A stretch of 64,000 nt of DNA from Volutella citrinella (taxonomy: Eukaryota; Ascomycota; Sordariomycetes; Hypocreales; Nectriaceae), in NCBI GenBank assembly GCA_034401135.1, contig JAWZSP010000001.1, positions 124,001-188,000 of the forward strand, written 5' to 3'. A model generated the notes under the pieces. The model did no database searches. It was not told the DNA's origin and worked only from the letters and a program-made list of their open reading frames with translations. This document shows, in pieces, positions 32,311 to 43,987 of the stretch. The position numbers and the translations under genes are program-made. The first letter of the stretch is position 1. Every line of letters begins with the position of its first letter.

Positions 32311-33327
32311 TTCTGCGACCCTTCGGCGCCCACTGCCGACATTTTGCGGGTAGCGGGTGGGGGGACTGCCCGATGGCATGAGCGCTACCCTAGACTGCTC
32401 ACTAAGGTGCTTATCGGAAGATATATAAGAACCCCCTCTGCCTACTAGTAAGAAGTTTCTTTCTAGAAGGTGTATTATTGGTCTCTAGTTAGGAATTAGT
32501 TTTAGAAGATGTAAGTGTCCTGTTCCGGAGGAGCTGGTAGGTAAACGTAACACCTGTGTTGATAATTTCGGATACTGGACACCTCGTCTCAGCGACAGCG
32601 ATCAAATAGGCCGCCTCTCGCGCTGGAAACGCATCATTGACATTGTTATCACACCGTACTTATACGAAGCGGTGGCTCGGGTGTCCGCGCGCACCGACGG
32701 TGGAACACTTGAGTGGAAACGCTCCGAATCCCAGATCGAGGCGCCGTGCCGATCGGTGGCGGATCCAGCTTTCTTACCCCAACCTCAGGAATATCCCTGC
32801 TAGGGGTCGCTTGTGATAGACATGAGAACGCACCCCGGGTCGATAGCCGACGCAGAGAGCAGGCGTATTTAGTGTGTTGGCTTACATTTGGCTGTCACTC
32901 AACTTGCTGAACCCTGGACGACGTCTGGGGTTCCCCGCTCTCGACCTCGGCAGTCGCGTAACTCGCGTTGCAATCTCATCTGCATCAGAAGATTGGAACC
33001 GATTGCAACCTTCTAGGCTGCCGTTTAAGCAGCAACTGGCTCCGCCGGATGGATTGCCCTGTCCGACTCCGTCTGAGACAATGACACCGTCTTGGCTTAG
33101 TATGTCGATCTACGCAGTAAAATGACACCTTTCACATGCCACATGGCATGCGTGGCCGCGTCGGAAATTTCCGAACCCCGCATTTTTGAAGTCGGGCGAG
33201 GAATATGGATGATCTCAGGCAGATGAGATGCGTTGGCTACACAGGACTGGTGAACGGGAAGCCTCGGAGTGATTTGGCAGTCCTTGTGACGCTTCCAGGG
33301 GCTCGCGAGCCAGCCTCAATAGCCATG

Positions 33328-33335
33328 TTTATAAA
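33328..33335 (+). promoter_or_regulatory. TATA box of the P450 gene
   Basis: TTTATAAA lies 79 to 86 bases before the ATG at 33414, a typical fungal position and sequence. Confidence 0.55.
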
Positions 33336-33413
33336 TCCTCTGTTCCCACACTGAGATTTTCAACCCGGATTCGATATCACCACAAAGTAAATTGACTTTG
33401 CACCGAAGCCAGC

Positions 33414-35096
33414 ATGTACTCTTCTGCGAAGCTGCTTATTGCTCTCGGCCTGGTGGCCTTTGCTTATGCGCTTACTTCGCTCAACACCATTTTAAAACAC
33501 CGATCCAAAGCAAGGAGACTAGGCTGCCGGCCGGCCCCGGTAGTCCCTTCTGTCGAACCATTCGGAATTGTCCAAGTCCTCAATATCCACAAGGCCTACC
33601 GTGAGCAGAGAATGCCGGAGCATTTTCGAGGAGTATTTGACATGATGTCGGCAAAACATGGCCGGGTCGTGGGGACAGTGGCCCAGCGTGTCTTCTTTCA
33701 CGATTCCGTCTTCACAATTGAGCCGAGAAACATTCAGGCTATTCTTGCGCTCCAATTCAAGGATTTCGGTCTCGGAGTCAATCGGACGGAGAACTTCAAG
33801 CCCCTCTTTGGCAACGGCATTGTAAGCTAGAGCTACTCATCGTCAGAGGATCAATAAGTTGGTGATGCTAATCTTGATAGTTTGCCAACAACGGCAAGAG
33901 ATGGGAGCATTCACGTGCCCTGTTACGCCCTCAATTCATCCGCAGCCAAGTCGGCGACTTGGCTCTCGAGGAGACGCACGTCAAAGTCCTCATCGACGCT
34001 CTACATAAGCATACCGCTGATAGTGGCACCGATCTCGTCGACATCCTCCCGTTCTTCTTCCGACTGACCCTCGACACGGCCACCGAGTTTCTTTTTGGCG
34101 AAAGCACAAACACTCAGACGCTTAACATGAGTCCTGCTTCTGCACAGGCTGAAGAGGCTCTTACCTTTGCCAACGCCTTTGACCGCTCACAGTTCTTGCT
34201 CTCTCTGACTGTGCCCCTTGGCGAATTCTACTGGCTGGGACACACCCGGGAATTTAAACGACTTGTTAATCTTGTCAATAATTGGGCAGCACGCTTTGTT
34301 CAAATTGCACTTGATTACCGAGCCAATCCTGAGGCGTATAAGGCCAAGTATGCAGACAAGTATATTTTTCTTCATGCCCTGGCGGAAGATACGCAGGACC
34401 CAGATGAGCTGCGCGCCGAAGTCCTCAATATTCTGCTGGCTGGCCGCGACACTACTGCGTCTCTCCTGAGCTGGTTCTTTTACATCATGGGATCCAAAGA
34501 GAACGCCCAATGCTACCAGCGCCTACGCCAGGTTGTCCTAGAGGAATTCGGGAACAAATCAACCACCAGCCACATCAGCTTTGAATCGCTCAAGTCTTGC
34601 CAGTACCTGCAATGGTGTATCAACGAGACTCTACGGCTCTACCCCGTTGTACCAGCCAATGTTCGGACAGCTCTTGTTGATACGAGTTTGCCGGTTGGTG
34701 GGGGTCCAGACGGGAAATCGCCAGTCTATATCAAGAAGGGCCAAGACGTATTTTACTCTGTATGTCTATCCTTGCGCCCAGGAGACGATGATGCTAACAT
34801 GTTAGGTACACGTGATGCACCGACGCAAGGATCTTTGGGGCCCAGATGCGGACGAGTTCAAGCCGGAGAGATGGGCTGGTAGAAAGCATTCATGGAGCTA
34901 TCTCCCGTTCAATGGCGGCCCTCGAATTTGTATTGGGCAGCAGTTTGCCTTGACCGAAGCGTCGTACGTGCTTGTCCGGCTGGTCCAGCATATCAAGGAC
35001 ATGGATGGTTCAGCCCTGGGGCCGGTGAAGCATAATTCGGACCTAACAAACTCACCTGGCGACGGAGTAAAGTTGCGGTTCAATTTTGAGGAGTAG
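33414..35096 (+). CDS. Cytochrome P450, CYP52-like
   Basis: Three exons: 33414-33821, 33881-34759, 34806-35096, giving 525 residues. The N-terminal helix MYSSAKLLIALGLVAFAYAL anchors the protein in the ER. The I-helix motif is LLAGRDTTASLLSWFF, the ExxR motif is INETLRLYPVVP, and the haem loop is LPFNGGPRICIGQQFA with the ligand at Cys471. The wording of these motifs and the C-terminal half fit the CYP52/CYP539-type clans, which hydroxylate alkanes or the omega end of fatty acids; substrate assignment is inference. No reductase or fatty acid gene lies adjacent except the crotonase genes far upstream. The gene ends 282 bases before the 3' end of the convergent amidase gene. Confidence 0.9.
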
Positions 35097-35377
35097 AAGG
35101 GGCAGGTTGCGCATCTCTTGGCGCCTGATACCGGCACAGTTCAGCAACGGCGAGTTTCGACAATTGGGATTTTTACAGAGCTCCATTTGAAGGTCTAGAT
35201 GATCTCGATGCCCTCTACTTCCCCGATGCTGAGCCAATATCAAGCGATTGCGACTGTAAGAGAGCTGGAGATGGAGCCTGGTGAGAGCTCAGGATGTATT
35301 GGATCTAAACAACTACGCAAGTCTTTCCTTTGGTTGCCCCGTGACGCTGAAAAAGGCCAGGATACCCCTTCTCACAT

Positions 35378-37371
35378 TTAAATCCTACTCAGTCTGGAAA
35401 TTGATGGCTTCACACTGCTGCTGCCTGTTCTTATAGACCGAATATCCCTTTCCAACGCGCCGTCAATAGCAGCACTTATCTCGATGAGCTCCTCGTCATC
35501 ATATGGTCTGGAAACCACCTGGACGGTCGACGGCTGGTCCGAGTACAGGTCAGGGTTGTCTGATACATTTTCAGTGATGAAATAAGCGGGCGGTATAGCT
35601 CCTGGGTCTTACATAGCTCATGGTTTGATTTGTCACATGGATTAGTATCTAGGGGCTGGTACGCCGTGTTTACAGGGTCTATTTCGGCGCTGATCTTGAA
35701 ATGCCGAAGTGGCACCACTGTCGAGGGATAATCGAGGATGTTGAACATGGACGTATACCCCCAGTATATGTTGAAGTCATGGGGGATACCTGCCGAGGGA
35801 GCCACCGGGCAAACAAGAGCATCCATAGGGCAGCCGGTGCATGTTGAGTTCTTTGTCTGCTCCCAAGCATTGGCGAAGAGGACCTTGAACTCTCTCATCT
35901 TCAGATTGAGCTATAAATCTCATGTCAGCTCTATTCCGCGGGTGCTGACAATTTCGCATGCAAGTACCTTGATGACTTCGGAAGCAGCAAGGGACCTGGC
36001 GTTGAAGACTTTGAGCACATCAGCAAAGGCTGGTGCAACAGGCTCACCGCCCTGCGCAATCTTTGCCAATATATCCTCTCCACCCATTGGGAAGTTAATG
36101 TCAAACTAGGTACCGAGATCAGTTTCGCGTTGCATAGTTAGGACGTAGTAGTCGGTCGTACATTGCACTTGGCCAACTCCCAACAGTCGATGGGGACTTC
36201 ATAGTCAATCACTAAAAGGTTGTAAGCAAGCATGCTGGCGAAAAGCCTTGAAAGATGCTCACCTTCATGTCCAGCGGCCAAGAGCGCCCGTCTTGTTTGT
36301 TCAATTGCCCGGAGAACCGTTGGATGGGGCATGACAACGCGATCCCACCTCATTACGCCGATGGTGAGCTTCTTGGGCAGCGAGATCTCCCTCTATGGCA
36401 GGGGCACGGCGTTGGTATCGTAGCGAGCTTTTTCGTTGGTGACGAGGATTTTTGTAAACATATGAATGTCATCTACAGAGTGGCACACCGGACTTGCTGA
36501 GTCCCTTATGGACAGCTGGCCCTTCATTGTACCCTCCCACAGGCCCTTGGGTATACGCATTGACGTGGGACGGATGCCGAATAAGCCATTGAAGGCGGCC
36601 GGAGCACGAATAGAACCGCCAATATCCGTTGATGGTGCAATAGGAGCGCCCTTCATAGCAACCAGAGCGCCGTCTCCGCCAGAGCTACCACCTGCACCCA
36701 GCATTCTGTTGTAAGGGTTAAGAACACGGCCCCAGAGATTGCTGACAGTCTCAAGAATGAATCCAGTTTGAGGTATGGCGGTCCGACAGAAAAATACAGC
36801 ACCGGTATTACGGATGATGCGAACAGGCTCCGAATCGTGTCCTGCAATAACTGGCACAGCTTTGTTTACAATGTAGCCTCGTGTCGTGATGTGGCCTTTG
36901 ACACTGTAGGTATCCTTGAGCGCGACTGGGATGCCATGCAATGGTCCCAGTGGCTCGCCTTCGCTTTCGAGGATGTCGTCGAGGTGCTGCGCATGATGAA
37001 GCGCTTCTTCGTAGAACCAGTCGGTGAGGCAGTTGGTCTAAGTCATTGCAAGCACACGTGAGCAATCCATTCCAAGAGTTTGTTTCGGGTGCTGTACATA
37101 CGAGCTGGTGGGCAATGGCGGCACGAGCAGCAAAGGCTTCGAGGACTTCGGTACCTTTGGCGGTTCTCGATCGAATACGTGCTGCCAGCTCGGAAATGGT
37201 GAGTTCAGTGATCTCTATCTGTCTCTGACTCAAAATTCCACAGGCGATTGGCACTTTGGTAACATTGGAGAGTCCGTTGTACGACGAGACGTCAATCCTC
37301 CACTTTGGTGGGAGGGATTGCAGCAGCTCGGCCTGAGCGGCAGCCGCGATGCTCTGCCAATCAGTTGTCAT
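35378..37371 (-). pseudogene. Amidase (acetamidase-like) interrupted by one TAG codon
   Basis: Six exons: 37371-37102, 37037-36263, 36211-36162, 36105-35968, 35910-35613, 35559-35378. All five introns keep phase, and the model spans 571 codons. The amidase-signature triad is intact: Lys in HGIPVALKDTYS, the cis-Ser in LGAGGSSGGDGAL, and the Ser in PSTDIGGSIRAPA. The family hydrolyses small amides to acid and ammonia in the cytosol. Codon 305 (36395-36393) is TAG between VPLP and REISLPKKLTIGV; relatives usually carry Trp here (PWRE), so a TGG-to-TAG change is the simple explanation. Nothing else is damaged, which suggests a very recent lesion, a sequencing error, or an RNA-editing site. The aldehyde dehydrogenase next door has the same kind of defect. 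An ACCTCCAAAGG site lies 147 bases upstream of the start. Confidence 0.8.
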
Positions 37372-38358
37372 GTTTGTCCACGGTGTCCTAAGCGTATCGC
37401 TTAATTGGGCGATAACCTAGGCAAATCACAGCTGGATCGATGCCCAATGAGCTTGCTGGCAGCCCAGGAAAGAGAGCGTGATGGGATAGGCCCAGTAACC
37501 CTTATATTTGAAGGTTGACCTCCAAAGGACATTCCGGCATGCATCCGATTCACATACGTAATACCCCGGCCGATTCGCGATGCTGTCCCCGCGATAAAAC
37601 CCTGCAGAGCGTCTAGATCTTTATTGTGCCTTGGCATATTGAACTGCACATGCCCTTCTTGCCTCTAAAGGTAGGTCCGCAATCTCCACACAGCATGTAA
37701 CATTGCGTAACGATGGAGAGACTTGCATTGCTTGGCTGATTGATTCGCTTCGCGATCCAGTGATGTGATTGGCCACTCAAGTCTAGCTTATTGATGGCGC
37801 CCCGATAAGCAGATTGATCGCCTTGGACCGGCCCCAACCGCCGGTCGCCGTCCCGGCCACTGTGTCTCCGTCCCCACTCCGAACGGCCCTGTTGCCCCGT
37901 AACTGGATGATGAATCTCCATCCGGGCCCACTACATTAGCTGCTTCCGTGTGTCAAGGAGCTGGACTTGTAAAAGGGCCGGATGGCTGTGTCTAGGGAGA
38001 CCGCTCCAAGGAATCGTGACTTGGATTTGGGCTGTGCGAGCTTGCTCCAAAGCGAGAGGCGGTTGAGTACGAAGATGGCGAAATACACATAGAGCGAATT
38101 TGAGGCACCCTTGTTTTAGAAAAGCTAGTGTAATGAGTTGCGAAAAATGCTCTCTTTTCGTCTGGAGTAGCATCTAAAGCAATTGCAGTTTTGGAGCCGA
38201 TCAGAGTGCATGTCAGAGTGGTGATAAGAGCTGTAGGGTAGATTGAGTATGAAGCACCTCGCAGATTCAGGGCAAGAAAGGGTGTTCAATTATCAACTGT
38301 GATACCTTGGGGCGTCTTATGCATGACATCCAGTCACTCTATGTGTTACGATATGAGA
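37372..38358. other. Intergenic, amidase promoter side
   Basis: No gene was found. The element ACCTCCAAAGG at 37518-37528 matches the motif in the next divergent promoter. The remainder up to the dehydrogenase stop shows nothing. Confidence 0.45.
37518..37528 (+). promoter_or_regulatory. ACCTCCAAAGG element upstream of amidase
   Basis: This 11-mer is an exact match to the three-copy element at 40333-40407. It lies about 150 bases upstream of the amidase ATG. The element is close to palindromic (ACCTCCAAAGGT read against its complement ACCTTTGGAGGT). Confidence 0.5.
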
Positions 38359-39973
38359 TCACAACTTAGACCCTACTGTGAGTGTTCCAGTCTTGGCGAT
38401 GAGGTACTCTTCAATCGCAACGTCCTTCCCAGCCTCCTTGCCATAACCGGATTCCTTGATGCCCCCAAAGGGAGATTCAGCACCAGACGCATTCCCTGTA
38501 TTCATGCCAATCATCCCTGCCTCGAGATTTTCCAGCATTCTCCAAGTCCTATTTATGTCTGCCGTGAAGAAGTAAGAGGCCAGACCCATGGAGGTGTCGT
38601 TGGCAGCTTTGACAACCTCGCCCTCGGTGTGGAATCTATAGATACCCAACAGAGGCCCAAAAATTTCCTCATTGGTCGTGAGCATGGTAGAGGTCATGTC
38701 AGTGATGATGGTGGGCTCGAAGAAGTATCCGTTGCCGGACAATTGAGCCTTCTTTCCACCACACAGCAGCCGACCGCCCTTGGACACGGCATCGGCGACA
38801 TGCTTTTCCAGCTTGTCCAACCCACGAGGGGTGGTCAGGGCGCCCATTGTGGTAGATGGCTCGGCGCCGTGACCGACGCGGAGCTTCTTGGTTGCCTCGA
38901 GCATCTTCTGGGCGAACTTGTCGTAGACGCCACTCTGAACATAGACACGATTGGCATGTGTACAGGCTTGGCCAGCAGTGCGCCATTTCAGGACCATGAG
39001 AGCTGCCACGGCTTGATCCAGGTCGGCGTCGTCGAAGACAATGAATGGGCAGTTTCCGCCCAGCTCGAGAGTGACTTTTTTCAGCCCTTCAGCGCAATGC
39101 CGGGCGATGAGCTTGCCGATGGCGCTGCTCCCTGTAGCATAAAGTCAGATATAAGAGCCAGCCGCCGCCTGGGTTCACTCCCTCGCTTACCTGTAAAGGT
39201 GACCTTGCGAACCAAGGGGTGCTTGCAAAGCCGCTCGCTGACAGCTGGAGTGTAGGCATTGTTCGTCGTGATGACATTGAAGACGCCAGGAGGAACGCCA
39301 GCCCGAAGTGCCAGGTCCGCAAGAGCCAGTGTGCTCAGAGGTGTCTCGGGTGACGGCTTCACGATCATGCTGCAGCCAGCAGCAAGAGCTGCAGCGACCT
39401 TGCGAATAATCATGGCGACGGGGAAGTTCCAGGGCACCAGAGCCACGCTCACACCAATGGGCTGCTTGATAACAAAGGTCCGGCGCTCCGATACAGAAGG
39501 GATGGCAATAGATCCACGGACCCTCTCTGCTTCGCCAGCGAACCACCATGCGAAGCCCAGCGCGTAGTCAACCTCGCCACGAGCCTCAGTAAGGGGCTTG
39601 CCAGTTTCATACGTGACGAGCGTCGCGATGTCTTCGCGGGCCTCGGTAATCAGCTGGTGCTACTTGAGGAGCACTTGGGCCCGAACGCGGGGGTTGACAT
39701 GGCGATACTGGGAGAAGGCTTCGTGTGAGGTGGTGACATAGGAATCAACGTCCTCTACATTGTTTGCTGGGCAGGTTGCGAACGTCTTGCCGGTCCCAGG
39801 GTCTGGGTATTGTTAGAATTCATGCCGCATGTCGACGCGCTCCGTCTTGCAGAATGCTTACCTTGGACATCGAAAGACTCTCCCGACTGCGCCTGCACCC
39901 ATTGGCCGTCTAGGAGAGAACCGTCGTGCAAGAGCGACGAATCGTTCAGCTTGAAGGGTGTTTGGGCTGACAT
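38359..39973 (-). pseudogene. Aldehyde dehydrogenase (succinate-semialdehyde type) interrupted by one TAG codon
   Basis: Three exons: 39973-39862, 39802-39191, 39131-38359, spanning 499 codons in phase. Family features are intact: VALVPWNFPVAMIIRK, the NAD-binding VTFTGSSAIGKLIA (split by intron 2), the catalytic Glu in TLELGGNCPF, the nucleophile Cys in RTAGQACTHANRV, and EIFGPLLGIYRF. The C-terminal ESPFGGIKESGYGKEAG is typical of succinate-semialdehyde and related dehydrogenases, which oxidise aldehydes with NAD(P). Codon 85 (39662-39660) is TAG in VLLK*HQLITEAREDIA, exactly where the family has a nearly invariant Trp (LLxxW). No other lesion is visible. The gene is divergent from the copper amine oxidase, whose aldehyde product it could oxidise. 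Start MSAQTPFKLND is preferred to longer frames that run into the promoter. Confidence 0.82.
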
Positions 39974-40754
39974 GATGAGAGTTGTTTGAGCGAGCAAGGA
40001 GGTTGTGATAGTGGAGGAATGGTGGTGATGGCGATGACAGGGTATCCTGGGCCCGCCGTGATCAAGTGCCAAGAGCGTGCTTTTACATTGTTCCAGCCTG
40101 TCTGAATTTCCACTAGCAGTCCTACAAGACGATTCCTCAACGCCACCCCTTGGATCGTTCTCACCGAGGTCACCCCTCGCATCTGATCGGCTCAACGGAT
40201 CATCTGCGAGGCCCGACCCCGCAGAACCCCGGAGTCCGAACTTGGTGTCGGGTGTGAGAGCTACCGGCCCGGTCTTGCTAAGGTCAAGGCTTGCCGAGAT
40301 CGCCGGAGCATGTGTGGTGGAGGAGGGCCATACCTTTGGAGGCGACTCCGCTACCCCACATCCTTTTGGCGGACTCACCTCCAAAGGTAAATCGACCTCC
40401 AAAGGTATAGTTCAGCCCCTCTTCCACTCCCGGTGGGCGGCAAGAAAAAAAAAAGGACTCTGGGATTTCCGTCTTGTCATCCGCGACGTGGTCGGAGTCA
40501 TGCCAGTCAGCCAGGTCCTGGATGACTTGTTTATCGGCCGCATCAGCTTCGAATGTCCTCGCACACTATAATTACCCTGGCATTATCGCTCATCTATCGG
40601 CTTCCTTTCCACACAAGTCTCTGCAATCACTTTCATCCTCCGTTCAAGATTGTCGTCAAGCTACTACTTGTTGTGTCTACCGAGTGTCAAGCACTCCACG
40701 GCACACACCTACCACATCAACGAAACCCCTCTCGGGCAGCTTCGTTCTACGGCC
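39974..40754. promoter_or_regulatory. Divergent promoter between aldehyde dehydrogenase and amine oxidase
   Basis: This 781-base region serves both genes. It contains ACCTTTGGAGG at 40333-40343 and ACCTCCAAAGGT at 40378-40389 and 40396-40407, plus a looser CCTTTTGGCGG at about 40363-40373. A run of ten A at about 40443-40452 follows. Open frames across the region (for example 40077-40571) are GC-rich shadows without domains. Confidence 0.55.
40333..40407. repeat. Three copies of ACCTCCAAAGG(T), one inverted
   Basis: Copy 1 (40333-40343) is inverted with respect to copies 2 (40378-40389) and 3 (40396-40407), and copies 2 and 3 are spaced 18 bases apart. Such arrangement of short identical elements in a divergent promoter is typical of transcription factor binding sites. 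Confidence 0.6.
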
Positions 40755-42862
40755 ATGGCGTCTCTTCACCCCTTTGACCCTCTCACTCCCGATGAGATCT
40801 CTAGGGTGAGTTTCCCCGCCAGGCCACTGTCGCACCGCAATAGAAACGAGCTAATCCGAACGCTTCTGCCCAGGCTGCCGAGATTGTTCGCCCGCACTTT
40901 GCGGGCTGCGACATCAACTTCCGCGTCATCACCCTTCGGGAGGTTCCCAAGAAGGAGATGATTGAGTTCCTTGACAAGGAGCACCGCAAGCAGCCTGACG
41001 GCCAGGCCCCTGCACGTTGCGCCCTCGTCGAGGTTGTTCTCGAGAACCGATCCGGCAACCACGAGCTGTTCGAGCTCCTCGTCGACCTGGATGACAACCG
41101 CGTCAAAGCCAAGCAACACCTCAAGGGCAAGCACTCTTACATCGACTCTACATACATGAGGAAGGTTGAGGAAGCCTGTCTGGCAGACAAGCGAGTGCAG
41201 GAAGAGATCCGCACTCTCAACCTCCCCAAGGGTTCAACGGTTGTCGTTGAACCCTGGGCTTATGCTACCGACGGCATGAACGACATGAGCCAGCGCCTGA
41301 GTATGTGCTGGTTCTACCTGCGACTTCTGGACAACCCCGATGCCAATTACTACGCCTACCCTCTCGATGTCTGCGCCGAGGTCTCGGAGCAGCTGCAAGT
41401 TACCAAGGTCTACCGGCTGCCCACTGCTCTACACGAGCGCATCCACAACGAGTCTCGTCCGTTCGATCGACGAAGGGTTCATGATACAGCTGCCAGTGAA
41501 TACCATCCTGATCTCCGACCCAGCCCGAGGACTACTACCAAGCCGTACCAGGTTATACAGCCCGAAGGACCATCCTTCAAGATCCGTGGCAACCACATGA
41601 GCTGGGAGAAGTGGACCTTCCGGGTCGGCTTCAACTATCGCGAGGGCATGACCCTTCATGATATTTGCTATGATGGACGCAGCCTCTTCTACCGTCTCTC
41701 CCTGGCCGAGATGTTCGTTCCGTATGGCGACCCTCGTGCCCCGTACCCTCGCAAGGCTGCATTCGACCTCGGCAATGATGGCGCTGGTATCAACGCCAAC
41801 AATCTACAGCTTGGATGTGACTGTCTGGGGACCATCAAGTACTTTGACGGCTATCACAACACCAGCTCTGGAGAGCCGCAGAAGATGCCCAATGTTATTT
41901 GCTGTCATGAGCAAGATGACGGGATCCTCTGGAAGCACACCAACTTTAGAACTGGCAATGCCGTTGTCACGCGCTCGCGAATTCTCGTGTTACAGACAAT
42001 CATCACTGTCAGTAACTATGAATATATTTTCGCCTTCCACTTTTGTCAGGATGCCTCCATATTTTACGAGGTTCGGGCCACTGGCATCCTATCTACTGTC
42101 CCGACAGCTCTGGACAATAAGGAAAGGATTCCATATGGGAATATTGTTGCCCCTGGCGTCTTAGCTCCTTACCATCAGCACCTTTTCTCCCTTCGCATTG
42201 ACCCTGCCGTCAATGGAAATTCCAACTCCCTAGTCATTGAGGAGTCAAAGGCCATGGCTGTTGACGACCCCTGTGTCCACAACCCATTTGGCGTTGGCTA
42301 CGTCACAGAGCAGAAGATTGTTGAACAGGAGGGAGGCTTTGATCTTGACCTAAACAAGGCCCGTGTCTTCAAGTTCATCAACGAGAACAAGATCAATCCC
42401 ATTACTGGAACGCCAGTCGGGTTCAAGCTGTTGCCGGCGCCCAGCCAAATGCTCCTCTCCCACCCCGAATCTTACCACGCCAAACGCTCTGAATTCGGGA
42501 AGCATGCCGTTTGGGTCACTCGCTACGAGGACCATGACTTGTTTCCCTCGGGTCGTCATACCATGCAGTCTACTGGCGGAGATGGTATTCACTCGGCTAT
42601 CTCAAGACGCAATGCCACAGGCACGTCAAAGTCGGTGCGAAATGATGACATTGTTGTTTGGCATACATTTGGTTCGACGCACAATCCCCGCATTGAGGAC
42701 TGGCCGGTGATGCCCAACGAGAAGATGATGGTCGGGTTGAAGCCCGTGAATTTCTTCTCCGGCAACCCCGCGCTTGATGTGGCCGTTTCAACTCAGGAAA
42801 GGAATCAGAGTGTGCTCTACAGGGAGGAGGAGCAGAGCAAGTGCTGCTCGTCCAGGTTGTAA
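40755..42862 (+). CDS. Peroxisomal copper amine oxidase (primary amine oxidase)
   Basis: Two exons: 40755-40805 and 40874-42862, giving 679 residues. The TPQ cofactor motif is VSNYEYIF, with Tyr399 as the residue converted to topaquinone. The catalytic base Asp lies in AAFDLGNDGAG. Copper ligands are His451 and His453 (PYHQHLFSLRID), with a third His in WVTRYEDHDLFPSGRH or the THNPRIEDWPVMP region. The length and architecture match fungal peroxisomal amine oxidases. The C-terminus CCSSRL ends in SRL, an accepted PTS1 signal, as in yeast methylamine oxidase. The enzyme converts primary amines to aldehyde, ammonia and hydrogen peroxide. Its divergent partner is an aldehyde dehydrogenase, giving a short amine-to-acid route. 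Shared ACCTCCAAAGGT elements suggest co-regulation. Confidence 0.93.
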
Positions 42863-43987
42863 ACGCAGGGCTGGTGATTTTATCCAAAGGGACTGAAAAA
42901 AAAGGGGTCTGAGTTGGCTGTCCTTGTTTCTTTCCCCTTGCGCCTACTACAAGTCAATAAATAGAGTCTAAGATATTGCATAAGTGGCTTTAACAAGAAG
43001 ACGCTGCAGACGTTGATGTGTCCGACGGTGATGCCAATTGTGAAGATAGCCTTATAGAACATGACTTTGGCGACCCCAGAGAGCCGTACGTCTTTTTCAT
43101 TGGAATTTTGAGTCGTTAAGACGATTACAAGATTACCGAGATACCTACCCTACTAATGAATTCGTTCAGCCATGGCCTGACGAACGGCCTCGCCGGAATG
43201 TCACCCAAGTTGACCCGCCATTCTTCTCGGCGGATAGGGCTGAGAGTAGCGAACGGTTCTCCCTTGAGGATTTCTTTTCCCAAGTTGTAAGCAACGACTT
43301 TAGCTGGCCTCAGCCAGTTGTTTATCAACATCAGGATGAGCGCTAGTCCACATAGAGTTCGACTGAGGGTTGAAGGTGGGATGCAGCCCGTAATCATGTC
43401 CGATGCAGAAGGTTGATGAGGAAATAGTGACCGTCGCTGGGGACGGGACTACGCGTCACGGCACGGGCAACCAGTGCATGCCAAGAAAGCTTGAGATTGA
43501 GCCTAATGAGAGTTGCGAAGATGTCGGGCAAAATGGAGCCGAGATGCGAAAGTTACGAGGATAACTGGGGCTGGAACGAGATTGGCGAGGGCGGGGGTCG
43601 TTTCGTGGGGCCGTGAGTCGGCAATGCCTTGACCTTCGACCGAACTAGCCCAAACTCTGGGCCATGCGTCATGGCGAAAGTGGCATCCTTCATCAGAGTA
43701 TTGGGCCACCCACAGTCCTACCCCTGCCCGCCGGCATTGCTGCCATCACACATCACCCTGGCGTGGAGTCAATTGCCCGCGGCACGTTCCCCAGTTTGAC
43801 ATATGATCCGTGACCTAGTGCTATGCGTTCGTAATAGTTAATTAGATTAGTAGGACTATGCTCGTACCATGTGTAGACGAGTCTGCCTTGTCCGTTTTGC
43901 GTCATAGGCCAGCCCGAGTACATATACTGAGCCGGCCACGCGAGCTGGCGACTTGTTTTCGCTTGCAACTTGCACCACTTCACCAAG
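42863..43987. other. Intergenic
   Basis: No gene is supported. An open frame at 43125-43397 (minus) starts with a hydrophobic stretch but has no splice partner or known motif. The last 100 bases hold the promoter of the secreted rhamnosidase; CATATACTGAG at about 43921 may be a core element. Confidence 0.4.

Larger units (their letters stand above)
31711..33413. other. Long intergenic region with GC-rich hexamer repeat
   Basis: No gene was found in 1.7 kb. It holds a TCGGGGG site at 32132-32126 (minus) for the monooxygenase, a GCCCCC tandem repeat at 32282-32310, and a T/A-rich patch at 32440-32510 that resembles a mutated repeat. A TATA-like TTTATAAA at 33328-33335 serves the P450 gene. Confidence 0.45.

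Noticed and set aside
38299..39255. 318-codon plus-strand frame
   Set aside because: It lies opposite the aldehyde dehydrogenase exons, whose motifs are unmistakable.
40077..40571. Open frame in the dehydrogenase/amine oxidase promoter
   Set aside because: It is GC-driven, overlaps the repeated promoter elements and resembles no protein.
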